Shown here in pieces: positions 45,578 to 54,694 of a stretch of DNA of 64,000 nt. Every line of letters begins with the position of its first letter. The stretch's first letter is position 1. The translations under genes were made by a program, and so were the position numbers. The DNA lies in contig JAPPHA010000009.1 of the NCBI GenBank assembly GCA_028874915.1, forward strand, positions 1 through 64,000. Direction: 5' to 3'. The notes beneath the pieces are model-generated. The model had not been told where the DNA came from, made no database searches, and worked only from the letters and a program-made list of their open reading frames with translations. This DNA comes from Paracoccaceae bacterium. GTDB taxonomy: Bacteria; Pseudomonadota; Alphaproteobacteria; Rhodobacterales; Rhodobacteraceae.

Positions 45578-46391
45578 TCGGCCCGGCCCCCTTCAAGGCG
45601 ATTCGCACCTCGAACGCAGTCTTCGATTCGCGATGCCCGCAGCGGCGTTGGTGGCGGCGCTCGCAGCCTGGGAGTTCCTCGTCTGGTTCAACGACGTGCC
45701 GCACTATCTGATCCCGGCGCCGAGCCGGATTGCCACGACGCTCGTGACCGACTTCGCCTCGCTCATGCGATCGCTCTGGTTCACGGTCAAGCTGACGCTG
45801 CTCTCGCTCGGCCTCGCCGTCATCGGCGGCGTCGCTCTCGGGATGCTGTTCGCCCTGTCGCGGACGGTCGAGATGAGCCTCTTTCCCTTCGCCGTCGTCC
45901 TGCAGGTGACTCCTGTCATCGCCATCGCGCCGCTCATCTTGATCTATGTCTCCGATACCTTCCACGCGCTCCTCATCTGCGCCTGGATTGTCGCCTTCTT
46001 TCCCATTCTCTCGAACACGGCGATCGGGCTCCGAAGCGCTGACCACAATCTCCACGACCTGTTCACCCTCTACCGGGCGACGCCCTGGCAACGGCTCCGC
46101 TTCTTGATGATCCCGTCCGCGCTTCCCTATTTCATGGCGGCGCTGAAGATCGCCGGGGGCCTCGCCCTGATCGGGGCCGTGGTCGCCGAATTCGTTGCCG
46201 GCACCGCCGGCCAGAACACGGGGCTTGCCTCGCGAATCCTCGAGTCGAGTTTTCGAAACGAAATCCCTCGCATGTTCGCGGCATTGCTTCTCGTCTCCCT
46301 CGTGGGCATCGTCATCTTTCTCATGACCACGCTCCTGTCGCGAGCCGTCCTCGGCCACTGGCACGAGAGCGAGGTTCGGCGCGAACGCTGA
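45567..46391 (+). CDS. ABC transporter permease (SsuC/ThiX type)
   Basis: 274 residues. After a short N-terminus there are about six helices: LRFAMPAAALVAALAAWEFL, VKLTLLSLGLAVIGGVALGM, VVLQVTPVIAIAPLILIYVS, LLICAWIVAFFPILSNTAIG and more. The EAA-type cytoplasmic loop is RATPWQRLRFLMIPSALPYF and GAVVAEFVAGTAGQNTGLA. Works with the preceding ATPase and the binding protein at 48977. Start overlaps the ATPase end by 11 bases. Confidence 0.93.
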   Translation: MAHDRPGPLQGDSHLERSLRFAMPAAALVAALAAWEFLVWFNDVPHYLIPAPSRIATTLVTDFASLMRSLWFTVKLTLLSLGLAVIGGVALGMLFALSRTVEMSLFPFAVVLQVTPVIAIAPLILIYVSDTFHALLICAWIVAFFPILSNTAIGLRSADHNLHDLFTLYRATPWQRLRFLMIPSALPYFMAALKIAGGLALIGAVVAEFVAGTAGQNTGLASRILESSFRNEIPRMFAALLLVSLVGIVIFLMTTLLSRAVLGHWHESEVRRER

Positions 46392-46393
46392 GC

Positions 46394-47584
46394 ATGGACC
46401 CGGTTCCGGACACGGCCGTTCTCGACGGGGTCCGTCTCCCCGGGCGTCCAGGTCGCTGGCGCCTGTCGCTCGCCAATGGGCGGATCAGGCAAATCGAGAG
46501 GTCGACGGCGGAGGGCGGAGGGTTGGTTCTCCCCCTCCTCGCCGACATCCATGTCCACCTAGACAAGACGCTGACCTGCGACCGGTTCCACACTCGGCCC
46601 GCATCGCTCGCAGATGCTATCGCCATGACGGCAGCCGACAGGGAACGCTGGACCGACACCGACATCCGCGACCGGGCGGCCCGAGCGCTGACGCGTGCGC
46701 ATGCAAACGGAATCGCCATCATGCGGAGCCATGTGGACTGGACCGTCCTGGCCCCACCGATCGCCTGGTCGGTTCTCGCCGAACTCCGCGACGCCTGGGA
46801 CGGCCGGATGACGCTTGAACTCGCGTCACTCTCGCCTCTCGATCTCCTCGCGGAGACGGGAGAACCCATCGCCCGCGCCGTGGCCCGGACGAATGGCGTT
46901 CTCGGTTGTTTCGTCCACCAGAATGGGGATCTGTCCCGGAAGATCGCCCGTGTCTTCGACCTTGCGGAAGCCCGGGATCTCTCGCTGGATTTCCATGTCG
47001 ACGAGTGTCTTGAGCGGGACATGGCGGGGTTTGACGGAATTGTCGCCGAGACCGCCCGAAGAGAGATGACCGGGCGTGTGCTCGTGGGCCACGCCTGCAG
47101 CCTCTCGGTGCGGCCCGAGTCCGAGGTCTCGGACCTTCTCGAGCAGGCCGGCGAAGCCGGAATCGCGATGACGATCCTGCCGACGACCAACGCCTTCCTC
47201 CAGGATGCATCGCCTGGCCGAACGCCGCGGCTCCGGGGCCTGGCCCCGATGCACGAAGCACGGTCTGCGGGGGTCCCGGTCTTCATCGCCTCGGACAATG
47301 TCCGCGACGGTTTCTATCCCCATGGGGACTATGATCTTCTTGATGTTTACCGCTTCGCTGTTCTTACGGGCCATCTCGACGCCGAGGACTGGATCGACAG
47401 TATCGCCGAGTCCCCGGCTGCCTGGTGCGGCGCCCGGCCTGCGCTTGTCGAGAACGGACCGGCCGACTTTATCTGGGTTGACGCCGACGGGATGGACGAC
47501 CTCATCAGCCGGCCCCGCGCCGCCCGCCAGGTCTGGCGGGACGGCCGGCCGCTGCCGTCTGCCACGGGCAGTGAGAGGCCATGA
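46394..47584 (+). CDS. Cytosine deaminase-like amidohydrolase
   Basis: 396 residues, two bases after the permease stop. Zinc-dependent amidohydrolase-superfamily motifs in the CodA order: DIHVHLDKTLTCDRF, a helix pair, IMRSHVDWTV, LDFHVDECLERD, VGHACSLSV and FIASDNVRDGFYPHGDYDLL. This matches cytosine deaminase-type enzymes acting on pyrimidine, triazine or related ring amines. The RutR-like regulator and NMT1-type transporter in the operon fit a pyrimidine-like substrate. Overlaps the next gene by four bases (ATGA). Confidence 0.9.
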   Translation: MDPVPDTAVLDGVRLPGRPGRWRLSLANGRIRQIERSTAEGGGLVLPLLADIHVHLDKTLTCDRFHTRPASLADAIAMTAADRERWTDTDIRDRAARALTRAHANGIAIMRSHVDWTVLAPPIAWSVLAELRDAWDGRMTLELASLSPLDLLAETGEPIARAVARTNGVLGCFVHQNGDLSRKIARVFDLAEARDLSLDFHVDECLERDMAGFDGIVAETARREMTGRVLVGHACSLSVRPESEVSDLLEQAGEAGIAMTILPTTNAFLQDASPGRTPRLRGLAPMHEARSAGVPVFIASDNVRDGFYPHGDYDLLDVYRFAVLTGHLDAEDWIDSIAESPAAWCGARPALVENGPADFIWVDADGMDDLISRPRAARQVWRDGRPLPSATGSERP

Positions 47585-48957
47585 CGGCGCCCGCACGCGG
47601 CATCGGGGCGTTTCGAACGCGTATCGACGGCATCCGGTGTCTTGACGACCCGAAGACCGTCACGCAACGCTCGCGCGACTACTACTGGTATTCGCCGATC
47701 CTGACGGAATTGCTCGACGGGCTGACCGGCGATCTGGTCGTGATCCCGCAAACCCAAGACGATGTCCTGCGCGTCGCCGCCGCGGTCGCCCGATCCCGTG
47801 TGCCCTTGACGCTCCGTGGCGGCGGGACCGGCAACTATGGCCAGTGCGTACCCCTTGAGGGCGGTGTGATCATGGACATGACACGGGTCAACCGTGTGAT
47901 TGATATCCAACCCGGCCGCGTGCGCGTGGAGGCGGGTGCCCGAATTGCGCGGCTCGACAAGGCGGCCAACGCGACGGGGCAACAGCTTCTGATGTGGCCT
48001 TCGACCCGGCAGATCGCGACCATCGGAGGATTTCTTGCGGGCGGGTCCGGCGGGATCGGTTCTCTCAGGCACGGGATGCTGCGCGACCCCGGGAACATTT
48101 CCCGGGTCCGGGTGGTGACCGTCGAGGACACGCCGCAGATCATCGACCTTCACGGCGACGATATCCAGAAGGTTCAGCACGCCTACGGAACCAATGGAAT
48201 CGTCGTCGAACTCGACCTCGCGCTTACGGCGTTCACGGACTGGATCCACGGCGCGGCCCTCTTTGACGGTTACGATCGGGCGCTGCACTTTGCCAGGAAC
48301 GCCCAGGAGGCCGGACTCGATTGCTACCTGCTGACGACTGTCGAACGGCGGTTCTCGGCCTACTACCGGCGGTTCGGAGACCTGTTTCCACCGAACCGGG
48401 ACGCTGTCTTCACCATGGTGGCACCCGACGCCCTCGCGGCGTTTCGGGGCTGCGTGGAGGCGGAAGGTGGCCGCATGTCCTTTGCCATGACCCAGGATGA
48501 CGTGCGCAAGGCCGGGCTGCTGCCGGCCTACGAGTGCGGCTGGAACCATACGACCCTGCAGGCGCTCAAGGCTGACAAGGGATGGACCTACCTCCAGGTC
48601 GCCTATCCCCGGCCTTTCGAAACGGACCTGGTGATGCGGCAGATGCGCCGCTGCGGAGACACTGTCTACTGGCATCACGAAATGGCGCGCATGCAGGGGC
48701 AGGTCCAGATCTTTGCGCTGCCAATCGTTCGCTGGCAGGGCCGGGACGCGATGTATGCGCTCATCGACGAACTCGAGGAACGGGACGGCTGCACGGTCTT
48801 CGATCCGCATGCCGTCACCATCGAGGACGGCGGGATGAAGGAGATCGACAAGGACCAGATCGAGTTCAAGAAAAGAGCCGATCCCTATGGTCTCATGAAC
48901 CCCGGAAAGACACGGGGCTGGACTGAGGATCTGGCGCGTGACGACGGGTTGAATTGA
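47581..48957 (+). CDS. FAD-binding oxidase (FAD_binding_4 family)
   Basis: 458 residues; start overlaps the amidohydrolase stop. The FAD domain shows VVIPQTQDDVLRVAAAVARS, PLTLRGGGTGNYGQ and QIATIGGFLAGGSGGIGSLR, with GTNGIVVELDLALT. The C-terminal half is the substrate cap (YECGWNHTTLQALKADKGWT) and ends near FKKRADPYGLMNPGKTRGW, the usual PNG-like end. Such enzymes oxidise hydroxy acids, alcohols or amines. No His-linked FAD sequence typical of berberine-bridge types is evident. Confidence 0.9.
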   Translation: MTAPARGIGAFRTRIDGIRCLDDPKTVTQRSRDYYWYSPILTELLDGLTGDLVVIPQTQDDVLRVAAAVARSRVPLTLRGGGTGNYGQCVPLEGGVIMDMTRVNRVIDIQPGRVRVEAGARIARLDKAANATGQQLLMWPSTRQIATIGGFLAGGSGGIGSLRHGMLRDPGNISRVRVVTVEDTPQIIDLHGDDIQKVQHAYGTNGIVVELDLALTAFTDWIHGAALFDGYDRALHFARNAQEAGLDCYLLTTVERRFSAYYRRFGDLFPPNRDAVFTMVAPDALAAFRGCVEAEGGRMSFAMTQDDVRKAGLLPAYECGWNHTTLQALKADKGWTYLQVAYPRPFETDLVMRQMRRCGDTVYWHHEMARMQGQVQIFALPIVRWQGRDAMYALIDELEERDGCTVFDPHAVTIEDGGMKEIDKDQIEFKKRADPYGLMNPGKTRGWTEDLARDDGLN

Positions 48958-48976
48958 CTGAAAGGAGAGATCCGAC

Positions 48977-49990
48977 ATGACCGGAACGGTTCGAATGATC
49001 CTGGGCGCCGCGGCCATGGTGCTGCTCGCCGGGGGTGCGTCCGCCGCCGACAAGGTGGTGATGGGAACCAACTGGCTCGCTCAGGGCGGACACGGTGGAT
49101 TCTACCAGGCCGTCGCCGACGGCACCTATGAACGCTACGGGCTTGACGTCGAGATCATGATGGGCGGCCCGCAGATGAACAATCGCCCGATGCTGGCAGC
49201 CGGGCGCCTGGATTTCCTGATGGCGGGAAACCTGCTCCTGTCCTTCGACAACGTTCGCAATGACATCCCGACAGTCGTCGTCGCGGCCTTTTTCCAGAAG
49301 GACCCGCAGATCATCATGACGCACAAGGGACGGTACAAGGACTTCGCCGATGTGACCAATGCCAAGACGGTACTGATCTCAAAGGACGGGCAGTTCAGCT
49401 TCTGGAAGTGGATGGTGAAGGCCCACGGCTTCCGCGACGAGCAGTTGAAACCCTATGGTTACAACCTTGCGCAGTTCCTGAGCGACGGAGACATAGCGCA
49501 GCAGGGCTACGGAACTGCCGAGCCGATCTACGCTGCCGCCGAAGGTGCAGAAGTCGACGTCTTCCTTCTCGCGGACCAGGGCTGGTCGACCTATTCCACG
49601 ACACTCGAGACCCGGCGAGAACTCGTCGAGACCAATCCGGATCTCGTGCAGCGGTTTGTCAACGCAACGATCGAAGGCTGGTACAACTTCATCTACGGCG
49701 ACCGGAGCGCCGCCTACGCACTGATCATGGCCGACAATCCCGACATGACGGTCGAGAAACTTGACAAGGAGATGGACCAATTCGCAGCTCTCGGCATCAT
49801 CGATGTGGGCGATGCGCTCGAACTGGGGATCGGCGCGATGACCGATGCCCGGATCACGAAATTCCATGAACTTACGGTCGCAAGCGGCATCCTCGATGCC
49901 GGGGCTGTCGACCTGTCGCTCGTCGCCGACACCCGTTTCGTCAACAACGGCCATGGCCTCGATGTCAAGGCCAGGTTGACGGGCAACTGA
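48977..49990 (+). CDS. NMT1/THI5-type ABC substrate-binding protein
   Basis: 337 residues behind AAAGGAGAG. Signal peptide VRMILGAAAMVLLAGGASA, mature start ADKVVMGTNWLAQGGHGG. The family's first lobe is visible (YQAVADGTYERYGLDVEIMM, LAAGRLDFLMAGNLLLSF), then FFQKDPQIIMTH and DVFLLADQGWSTYSTTLETR. Closest in outline to binding proteins for taurine, nitrate or thiamin-pyrimidine precursors. It feeds the ATPase/permease encoded upstream in the same operon. Confidence 0.92.
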   Translation: MTGTVRMILGAAAMVLLAGGASAADKVVMGTNWLAQGGHGGFYQAVADGTYERYGLDVEIMMGGPQMNNRPMLAAGRLDFLMAGNLLLSFDNVRNDIPTVVVAAFFQKDPQIIMTHKGRYKDFADVTNAKTVLISKDGQFSFWKWMVKAHGFRDEQLKPYGYNLAQFLSDGDIAQQGYGTAEPIYAAAEGAEVDVFLLADQGWSTYSTTLETRRELVETNPDLVQRFVNATIEGWYNFIYGDRSAAYALIMADNPDMTVEKLDKEMDQFAALGIIDVGDALELGIGAMTDARITKFHELTVASGILDAGAVDLSLVADTRFVNNGHGLDVKARLTGN

Positions 49991-50007
49991 GGACCGGGGC
50001 GGCAACA

Positions 50008-50601
50008 ATGCGTATTCTCGTGGTGTTCTGCCATCCGAGTCCGGAGAGCTTCGGCGCCGCCCTTTTCAACGCCGCGCAGGAGACCCTGACCGCACACGGA
50101 CATGATCTCAGGGTGATCGACCTCTACCGGGCAGGTTTCGACCCGGTGCTCGCACCGGCGGAATGGGACAACTACCTCAACGACACGGAACGGGTGATCG
50201 AAAACATTCCGGAACATGTCGACGCGCTGTTGTGGGCCGAGTCGCTCCTCCTGATCTTTCCGACATGGATGTACGGTCCGCCGGCCCTGTTGAAGGGTTG
50301 GTTTGAGCGGGTTCTGCTTCCGGGCGTCGCCTTCGACATCTCGGAGAACCGTAACCGGCGAATCGTGGGCCGGCTTGACAACATCCGGAGTTTTACGGTC
50401 ATCACGACATCCGGGTCGCCCTGGTGGTGGCTACGGCTCATTCGGGATCCCGGACGATCGATGCTGACGCGCGGGATCCGGGTCCTGTTTCATCGACGCT
50501 GCCGCGTGCGGTGGCTGCAACTGCACGATATGAACCACCAGGACGACGCCGGACGTCGAAAGTTCCTCGCCCGCGTCCGTGCGGCACTGGCGAAACTCTA
50601 G
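50008..50601 (+). CDS. NAD(P)H-dependent flavodoxin-fold oxidoreductase
   Basis: 197 residues. NQO1/modulator-of-drug-activity-type family: RILVVFCHPSPESFGAALFN, LRVIDLYRAGFDPVL, ALLWAESLLLIFPTWMYGPP and LLKGWFERVLLPGVAFD. Uses FMN/FAD and NAD(P)H to reduce quinones or similar compounds. In this operon it may reduce a pathway intermediate or regenerate flavin; the Rut pathway also uses small flavin reductases, but this is not RutE/RutF. Confidence 0.9.
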   Translation: MRILVVFCHPSPESFGAALFNAAQETLTAHGHDLRVIDLYRAGFDPVLAPAEWDNYLNDTERVIENIPEHVDALLWAESLLLIFPTWMYGPPALLKGWFERVLLPGVAFDISENRNRRIVGRLDNIRSFTVITTSGSPWWWLRLIRDPGRSMLTRGIRVLFHRRCRVRWLQLHDMNHQDDAGRRKFLARVRAALAKL

Positions 50602-50617
50602 CATTCGGTGATACCAG

Positions 50618-51295
50618 GTGACGACGATGGCAGCCTCCCGCAGGCAACAGATCCGACGCAGCATTCTCGATGCCGCAATCATCGAGTTTTCGCGGAACGG
50701 CCTCGAAGGCACGTCGACACAGGCGATCGCCGACCGCGCGGGGCTGACCAAGCCTCAACTCCACTACTACATCTCGTCGAAGGAGGAGCTTTATGACGAG
50801 GCGCTCCAGTTCATCGTCGCGGAATGGAAACACATCTTCTTTATGTCGACTGAATCCGACGCTGACCCTGCGCACGTCATCGTCTCATACGTCACGCGCA
50901 AGATCCGCCACGCCATCGAACGGCCGGAAGTGGCCCGACTCTTCGCCCGCGAGGTCGCCCGGGGCGCCACCGCGCTGTCGCGACACTGGGACGACCTCGC
51001 GGCGTCCGTGGACCAGTCGACCGCCATCATCCAGTCATGGATCGACCAGGGGCTGATCCGGGAGCTCGATCCGCTAATCTTCCAGATGAACATCTGGGCC
51101 GCAACCGAGTACTTCGCCGAACACGGGGCGCAGGCGCGCTATCTCCTTGGAGTTTCGGACGGCGAAGCTCTCGATGCTGACCGGTTGATTCGCGAGACCG
51201 CAGAACTGTTCCTCGCGCGCGCCGGGCTGTCGGCGCCGGATGACCGGAACGCTTCGGCGATGGGGACGTCCGAGGGCGGCACGTCGGATCCATAG
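50618..51295 (+). CDS. RutR-like TetR-family regulator
   Basis: 225 residues from GTG 50618; ATG 50627 is equally possible. The N-terminal helix-turn-helix reads RRSILDAAIIEFSRNGLEGT, QAIADRAGLTKPQLHYYISS KEELYDEAL in two runs. The C-terminal domain has the RutR/YcdC layout: HAIERPEVARLFAREVARGA, LIFQMNIWAATEYFAEHGAQ, similar to the conserved MTI WA-TQ-Y-A-F motif of RutR. Last gene of the catabolic operon, so probably its ligand-responsive repressor, acting at the RutR-like site at 41529. Confidence 0.85.
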   Translation: MTTMAASRRQQIRRSILDAAIIEFSRNGLEGTSTQAIADRAGLTKPQLHYYISSKEELYDEALQFIVAEWKHIFFMSTESDADPAHVIVSYVTRKIRHAIERPEVARLFAREVARGATALSRHWDDLAASVDQSTAIIQSWIDQGLIRELDPLIFQMNIWAATEYFAEHGAQARYLLGVSDGEALDADRLIRETAELFLARAGLSAPDDRNASAMGTSEGGTSDP

Positions 51296-51727
51296 AGATG
51301 CAGCCCTCGAATCCGGTTCGGATCCGGGCCGGTTAACCCCGAGACCAACATTCGATCGAGATTCCTATCGGAACCGTCTCAACCGCAAGCATGCGCCGAA
51401 GGCCGCAGGGCGCGCTGGGCAGGAGCTGGCACCGGGCAAGCCGGCGATGATGCACAGATCGAAAGGTCTTCAGCAATTCGGACTGATGGCAGAACACAGC
51501 CGCTTCACATGGGAGCGATGGGGCCGTGGTCGTAACGTCGACGTGGCCTTTTGCCGACTGCCTCAGCATACGCTGGGGCGCGAGAACCTGAGAATGTGGT
51601 CTCAAGGGTGCGCATCTGTCCTGTGCCCGTTCCCGGGTTTGCTGTCCGGGACGACGACGCGGCCTTGTTGACCGAATTCGCTTGCACCTCATATGATGGG
51701 CGCATCAAGGGAACAGGAAGGCAGACA
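51296..51727. other. 432-base spacer without gene
   Basis: No supported gene between the operon end and the methyltransferase. The open frame that runs into the methyltransferase from 51551 has no family-like sequence. Confidence 0.4.
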
Positions 51728-52558
51728 ATGAACAGTAGCGAGACTCAGGATCAGGGCGACCCCACCTATACGATGGGCTACAGCGACGAATTCCTGGCGT
51801 TGCTTGAGCGCCGGAACGTGGAGAATGTCGCACGGCACCTGCACCACCGCCTGAAGCCAGGCCTTCGTGTTCTTGACGTCGGATGCGGTCCCGGAACGAT
51901 TTCGGTGGGGCTTGCCAAGGCGGTGGACCCCGGAGAGTTGCATGGCGTCGATATGGAAGATTCGCAGGTCGAGGCGGCACGGGCTGCTGCCCTGGCGGGC
52001 GGACACGACAACGCATCATTCCATACAGGCGACGCGACCGATCTTTCCTTTGAGGACGAATCCTTCGACGTCGTTCACTTTCACGCCGTACTCATGCATG
52101 TTCCGGATACTCAAGCGACACTGGCCGAGGCGAAACGGGTCCTGAAACCGGGAGGGATCGTTTCGGCCCGGGAATTGATCGGCGACTCTTCCCTTATCGA
52201 ACCGACGCTCGGCAGCCTCGATGATGTATGGGCGGCATTCCAGAACCTCCTGACGGCCAACGGCGCCCATCCCCAAATCGGGAAGAAGTTGAAAGGACGT
52301 CTTCTTGAGGCCGGCTTCTCCGATATAGAGATCAGTGCGTCGTTCGAGACCTTTGCGACAGTCGAGGACATCGCCTTTTTCCACGCGTTGGCGACCGGCT
52401 GGTTCTTCGCTTCCGATACAATCGAGGCGGCAACGAAACACGGACTTGCGACGCACGCCCAATTTGACGACTGGCGACGGACACTGGACGAGTGGAAAGA
52501 AACCTCGGGCGCACTTGCTGCTATCGGCTGGGGCGAAGCGATCGGTGTCAAACCGTAA
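51728..52558 (+). CDS. SAM-dependent methyltransferase (class I)
   Basis: 276 residues from ATG 51728 after GGAAGGCAGACA; the upstream extension to 51551 is not family-like. Motif I LRVLDVGCGPGTISVGLA, acidic strand GELHGVDMEDSQVE, NASFHTGDATDLSFEDESFD and post-motif FHAVLMHVPDTQATLAEAKR with VLKPGGIVSARE place it among UbiE-like small-molecule methyltransferases. The C-terminal third (WFFASDTIEAATKHGLATHA) is a variable cap. Substrate unknown, single gene. Confidence 0.9.
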   Translation: MNSSETQDQGDPTYTMGYSDEFLALLERRNVENVARHLHHRLKPGLRVLDVGCGPGTISVGLAKAVDPGELHGVDMEDSQVEAARAAALAGGHDNASFHTGDATDLSFEDESFDVVHFHAVLMHVPDTQATLAEAKRVLKPGGIVSARELIGDSSLIEPTLGSLDDVWAAFQNLLTANGAHPQIGKKLKGRLLEAGFSDIEISASFETFATVEDIAFFHALATGWFFASDTIEAATKHGLATHAQFDDWRRTLDEWKETSGALAAIGWGEAIGVKP

Positions 52559-52789
52559 CGGAATTCGAATTCGTCGGTACCTTCCAAATTCGGCCGCCCG
52601 GCTGACAACATCCACTTTTTTTGGTTTCGACAGGTTGCACGCGGGCAAACAAGGCGATGCGGACGTCCGAGTTCAAAGCATCGCCGAATCTCACTGCATT
52701 CGACTGACAGATTTGCTTGGTTTCCAAGTTATTGCTTGACACGGATTTTCTGGTTTTTCCCCTTCGGCATCGCTTCCCATTCGTCGACA

Positions 52790-53015
52790 GCCACGCGACG
52801 GAATTCAAGTCGAAATAGTCCTTCATCCGGCTGTTCGCTATGCCCTGATCCACCATGGCTTGGAATTTCTCCGCAACCACCGTCTCTCGTGCGTAACCGC
52901 GCAACCGCGGCGCCGGCATGTCGAGCAAGACTGGATAATCGAGACACTCGGCAGGGGGGTTCGGCCGCATCGCCGTTTCCAGGCGGCGGACGCAAACATT
53001 GCGCTCGTTGCGGAC
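52790..53015 (-). pseudogene. AbiEii-family C-terminal fragment
   Basis: Minus-strand reading AECLDYPVLLDMPAPRLRGY, ARETVVAEKFQAMVDQGIAN, SRMKDYFDL is the conserved middle of larger AbiEii/DUF1814 toxins (TVVAEKFEA-type block). The nucleotidyltransferase active site upstream and the end downstream are absent; after KDYFDL the family sequence stops. Third AbiEii relic in the window, from a different subgroup than 7188 and 39001. Confidence 0.7.
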
Positions 53016-53029
53016 CTTGCAAAGAGACG

Positions 53030-53535
53030 ACTGTACATACCTTAACTTATCGGAATCGCTACAATGTTATTTTACACCCGGTCCGTTCATGCAGCGTGTC
53101 AACACTATCGCAACAAGGCGCCTCGGCGTCAAAGGTGTGCCGTCCGGTCGCCAGCGACCGTAGGCGGGCCACGGTGGCCACGGTCGAATCGCCCGGAAAC
53201 CTGTCCTCTCGCCAACGTCGAGTGCGGCAGAGGTCGATGCGCCTGCAAGCCGCGAGATGATTCCATTGCTTTCTCGGCCATTTTGATCGCAGTCGAGCCG
53301 GTCACAGACGCAAGCGCCGCCAGGATGGACTTCGTGCCGCGATGCCGCCTGTCCGCTCGGCGATTCCGCCGGCTTCGGTCGATGCGCGGTTGTCGTGTGA
53401 TATGCCTTTCGAGATGTCCAAACCCTTACGCCCGTCTTCGCTGCCGTCCGTCATTTTCGCAATCCGTAATCACATAGTCACCCCACTACTGTCCCGTTGA
53501 GCCCACCGAAAAAGTTTGTAACCATCCATAATGAA
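53030..53535. other. Unassigned 0.5 kb
   Basis: No frame with motif support; flanked by two relics and probably decayed. Confidence 0.35.
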
Positions 53536-53539
53536 TAAG

Positions 53540-54385
53540 AAAAGCAGCCTCCGGGGTTGTCGAAAATGTGGCATGCCACATTTTCGGTCTACCCGCCTCC
53601 AACGCGCCTCACTGGCCGCTTCACGCGTCGGAGGAAGACATCGCCCGCTACGATCGCACCTACCTGGGCGGCCGGGACTCGATCCACACGGCGCGGCACG
53701 AAGACATGATCGGTTCCGGAGTGCTACAAAACCCGTGGGACATTTCGTCCCGGGATGCTGAAGCGCCGCCGTGGGATGAGGTCGCTAGCGGCGATTGGGA
53801 GGCTGCACGCAGGGCGGTTCATTCCGCGATGGTCGACCGGATGGATGCGGGCTTGGGCCGGGTGGTCGATCAACTCGAGGGCCTAGGCGTGAAGGACGAC
53901 ACGCAGATCCGGTTTCTTTCCGACAACGGCGGTTGTGCGGTGCTGCTCGCCGAGGATGGCTGGTGCAAGTTCTTCCCGGACCGGCTGCCGGACGGGCGGA
54001 AAATCCAGGCAGGTAACCGCCCGTCGCTCCGCCCCGGAAGTCCGCAGACCTTCATGAACTACGATTTCCCTTGGGCCAACGTGTCGAACGCGCCGTTCCG
54101 GCTGTACAAGCATGAGGTTCACGAAGGCGGCATTTCTACACCGATGGTCGCGCATTGGCCGAACGGGATCGACAATCGCGGATTCGTCCATTCGCCTTGG
54201 CACATGATCGACGTGTTGCCGACGATCCTCGACATCACCGGCACCAGCTATCCGGTCGAATTTGGAGGTCACACGGTTCAGCAACTCGATAGCTTCGCCG
54301 GGCTGTTCCGCCTGGACAGCGCGCGCGCGCGCGGCCGATTTTCTGGGAACACGGTGGGCATCTCAATGGAGGCCGCATTGACGGA
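53540..54385 (+). pseudogene. Arylsulfatase internal fragment, frameshifted
   Basis: Reading starts without its N-terminal half: the formylglycine Cys-x-Pro-Ser-Arg motif is missing. It begins SNAPHWPLHASEEDIARYDR, the mid-domain arylsulfatase block. It continues RMDAGLGRVVDQLEGLGVKD, QIRFLSDNGGCA (metal-binding D-N-G-G), PWANVSNAPFRLYKHEVHEG and VHSPWHMIDVLPTILDITGT. Near 54330 the reading shifts one frame to RPIFWEHGGHLNGGRIDGA, the normal late block, then degenerates. With no active-site Cys and a frameshift it is inactive. Confidence 0.78.
53561..53586. repeat. 26-base perfect palindrome
   Basis: The left half cgaaaatgtggca is mirrored exactly to give a 26-base perfect inverted repeat with no loop. 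It sits at the start of the sulfatase relic. It could be an operator, a mobile-element end or a hairpin signal. Confidence 0.85.
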
Positions 54386-54394
54386 GCGTGCAGA

Positions 54395-54682
54395 TCACGC
54401 TGCAGCGAACCGCTCCACCGCGATCTGACTGGCACGGTCACGGGCCTGCCACAGATCGTGGGCCGTCTGCATCCCCAGCCAGGTCTCGGGTGTCGAACCA
54501 AATGCCTTCGACAGCCGTATGGCCATCTCCACGGAAATCCCCGTGCGTTCGTTGACCAGTTCAGAAAGCGCCTGCCGCGTGACGCCCAGCCCTTCGGCGG
54601 CACGCGTGACCGTCAGCCCCAAGGGTTCGAGGCACTGCCGCTTCACGATGCCGCCAGGATGCGGCGGGTTGTCCATCGCCAT
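54395..54682 (-). CDS. higA: HigA-family antitoxin (HTH, XRE type)
   Basis: 95 residues. HigA/addiction-module pattern: NPPHPGGIVKRQCLEPLGLT, helix-turn-helix VTRAAEGLGVTRQALSELVN, ERTGISVEMAIRLSKAFGST and PETWLGMQTAHDLWQARDR. It neutralises HigB and represses the operon. Encoded second, twelve bases after the toxin gene, the usual order for higBA. An operator palindrome precedes the toxin gene. Confidence 0.93.
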   Translation of the reverse strand: MAMDNPPHPGGIVKRQCLEPLGLTVTRAAEGLGVTRQALSELVNERTGISVEMAIRLSKAFGSTPETWLGMQTAHDLWQARDRASQIAVERFAAA

Positions 54683-54694
54683 GTCTTCGTCTCC

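Noticed and set aside
47347..49071. 574-codon minus-strand frame in the catabolic operon
   Set aside because: Lies entirely antisense to well-supported coupled genes; shadow frame.
52558..52575. GAATTCGAATTC palindrome after the methyltransferase stop
   Set aside because: Only twelve bases, low-complexity and without a T-run; not convincing as a terminator.
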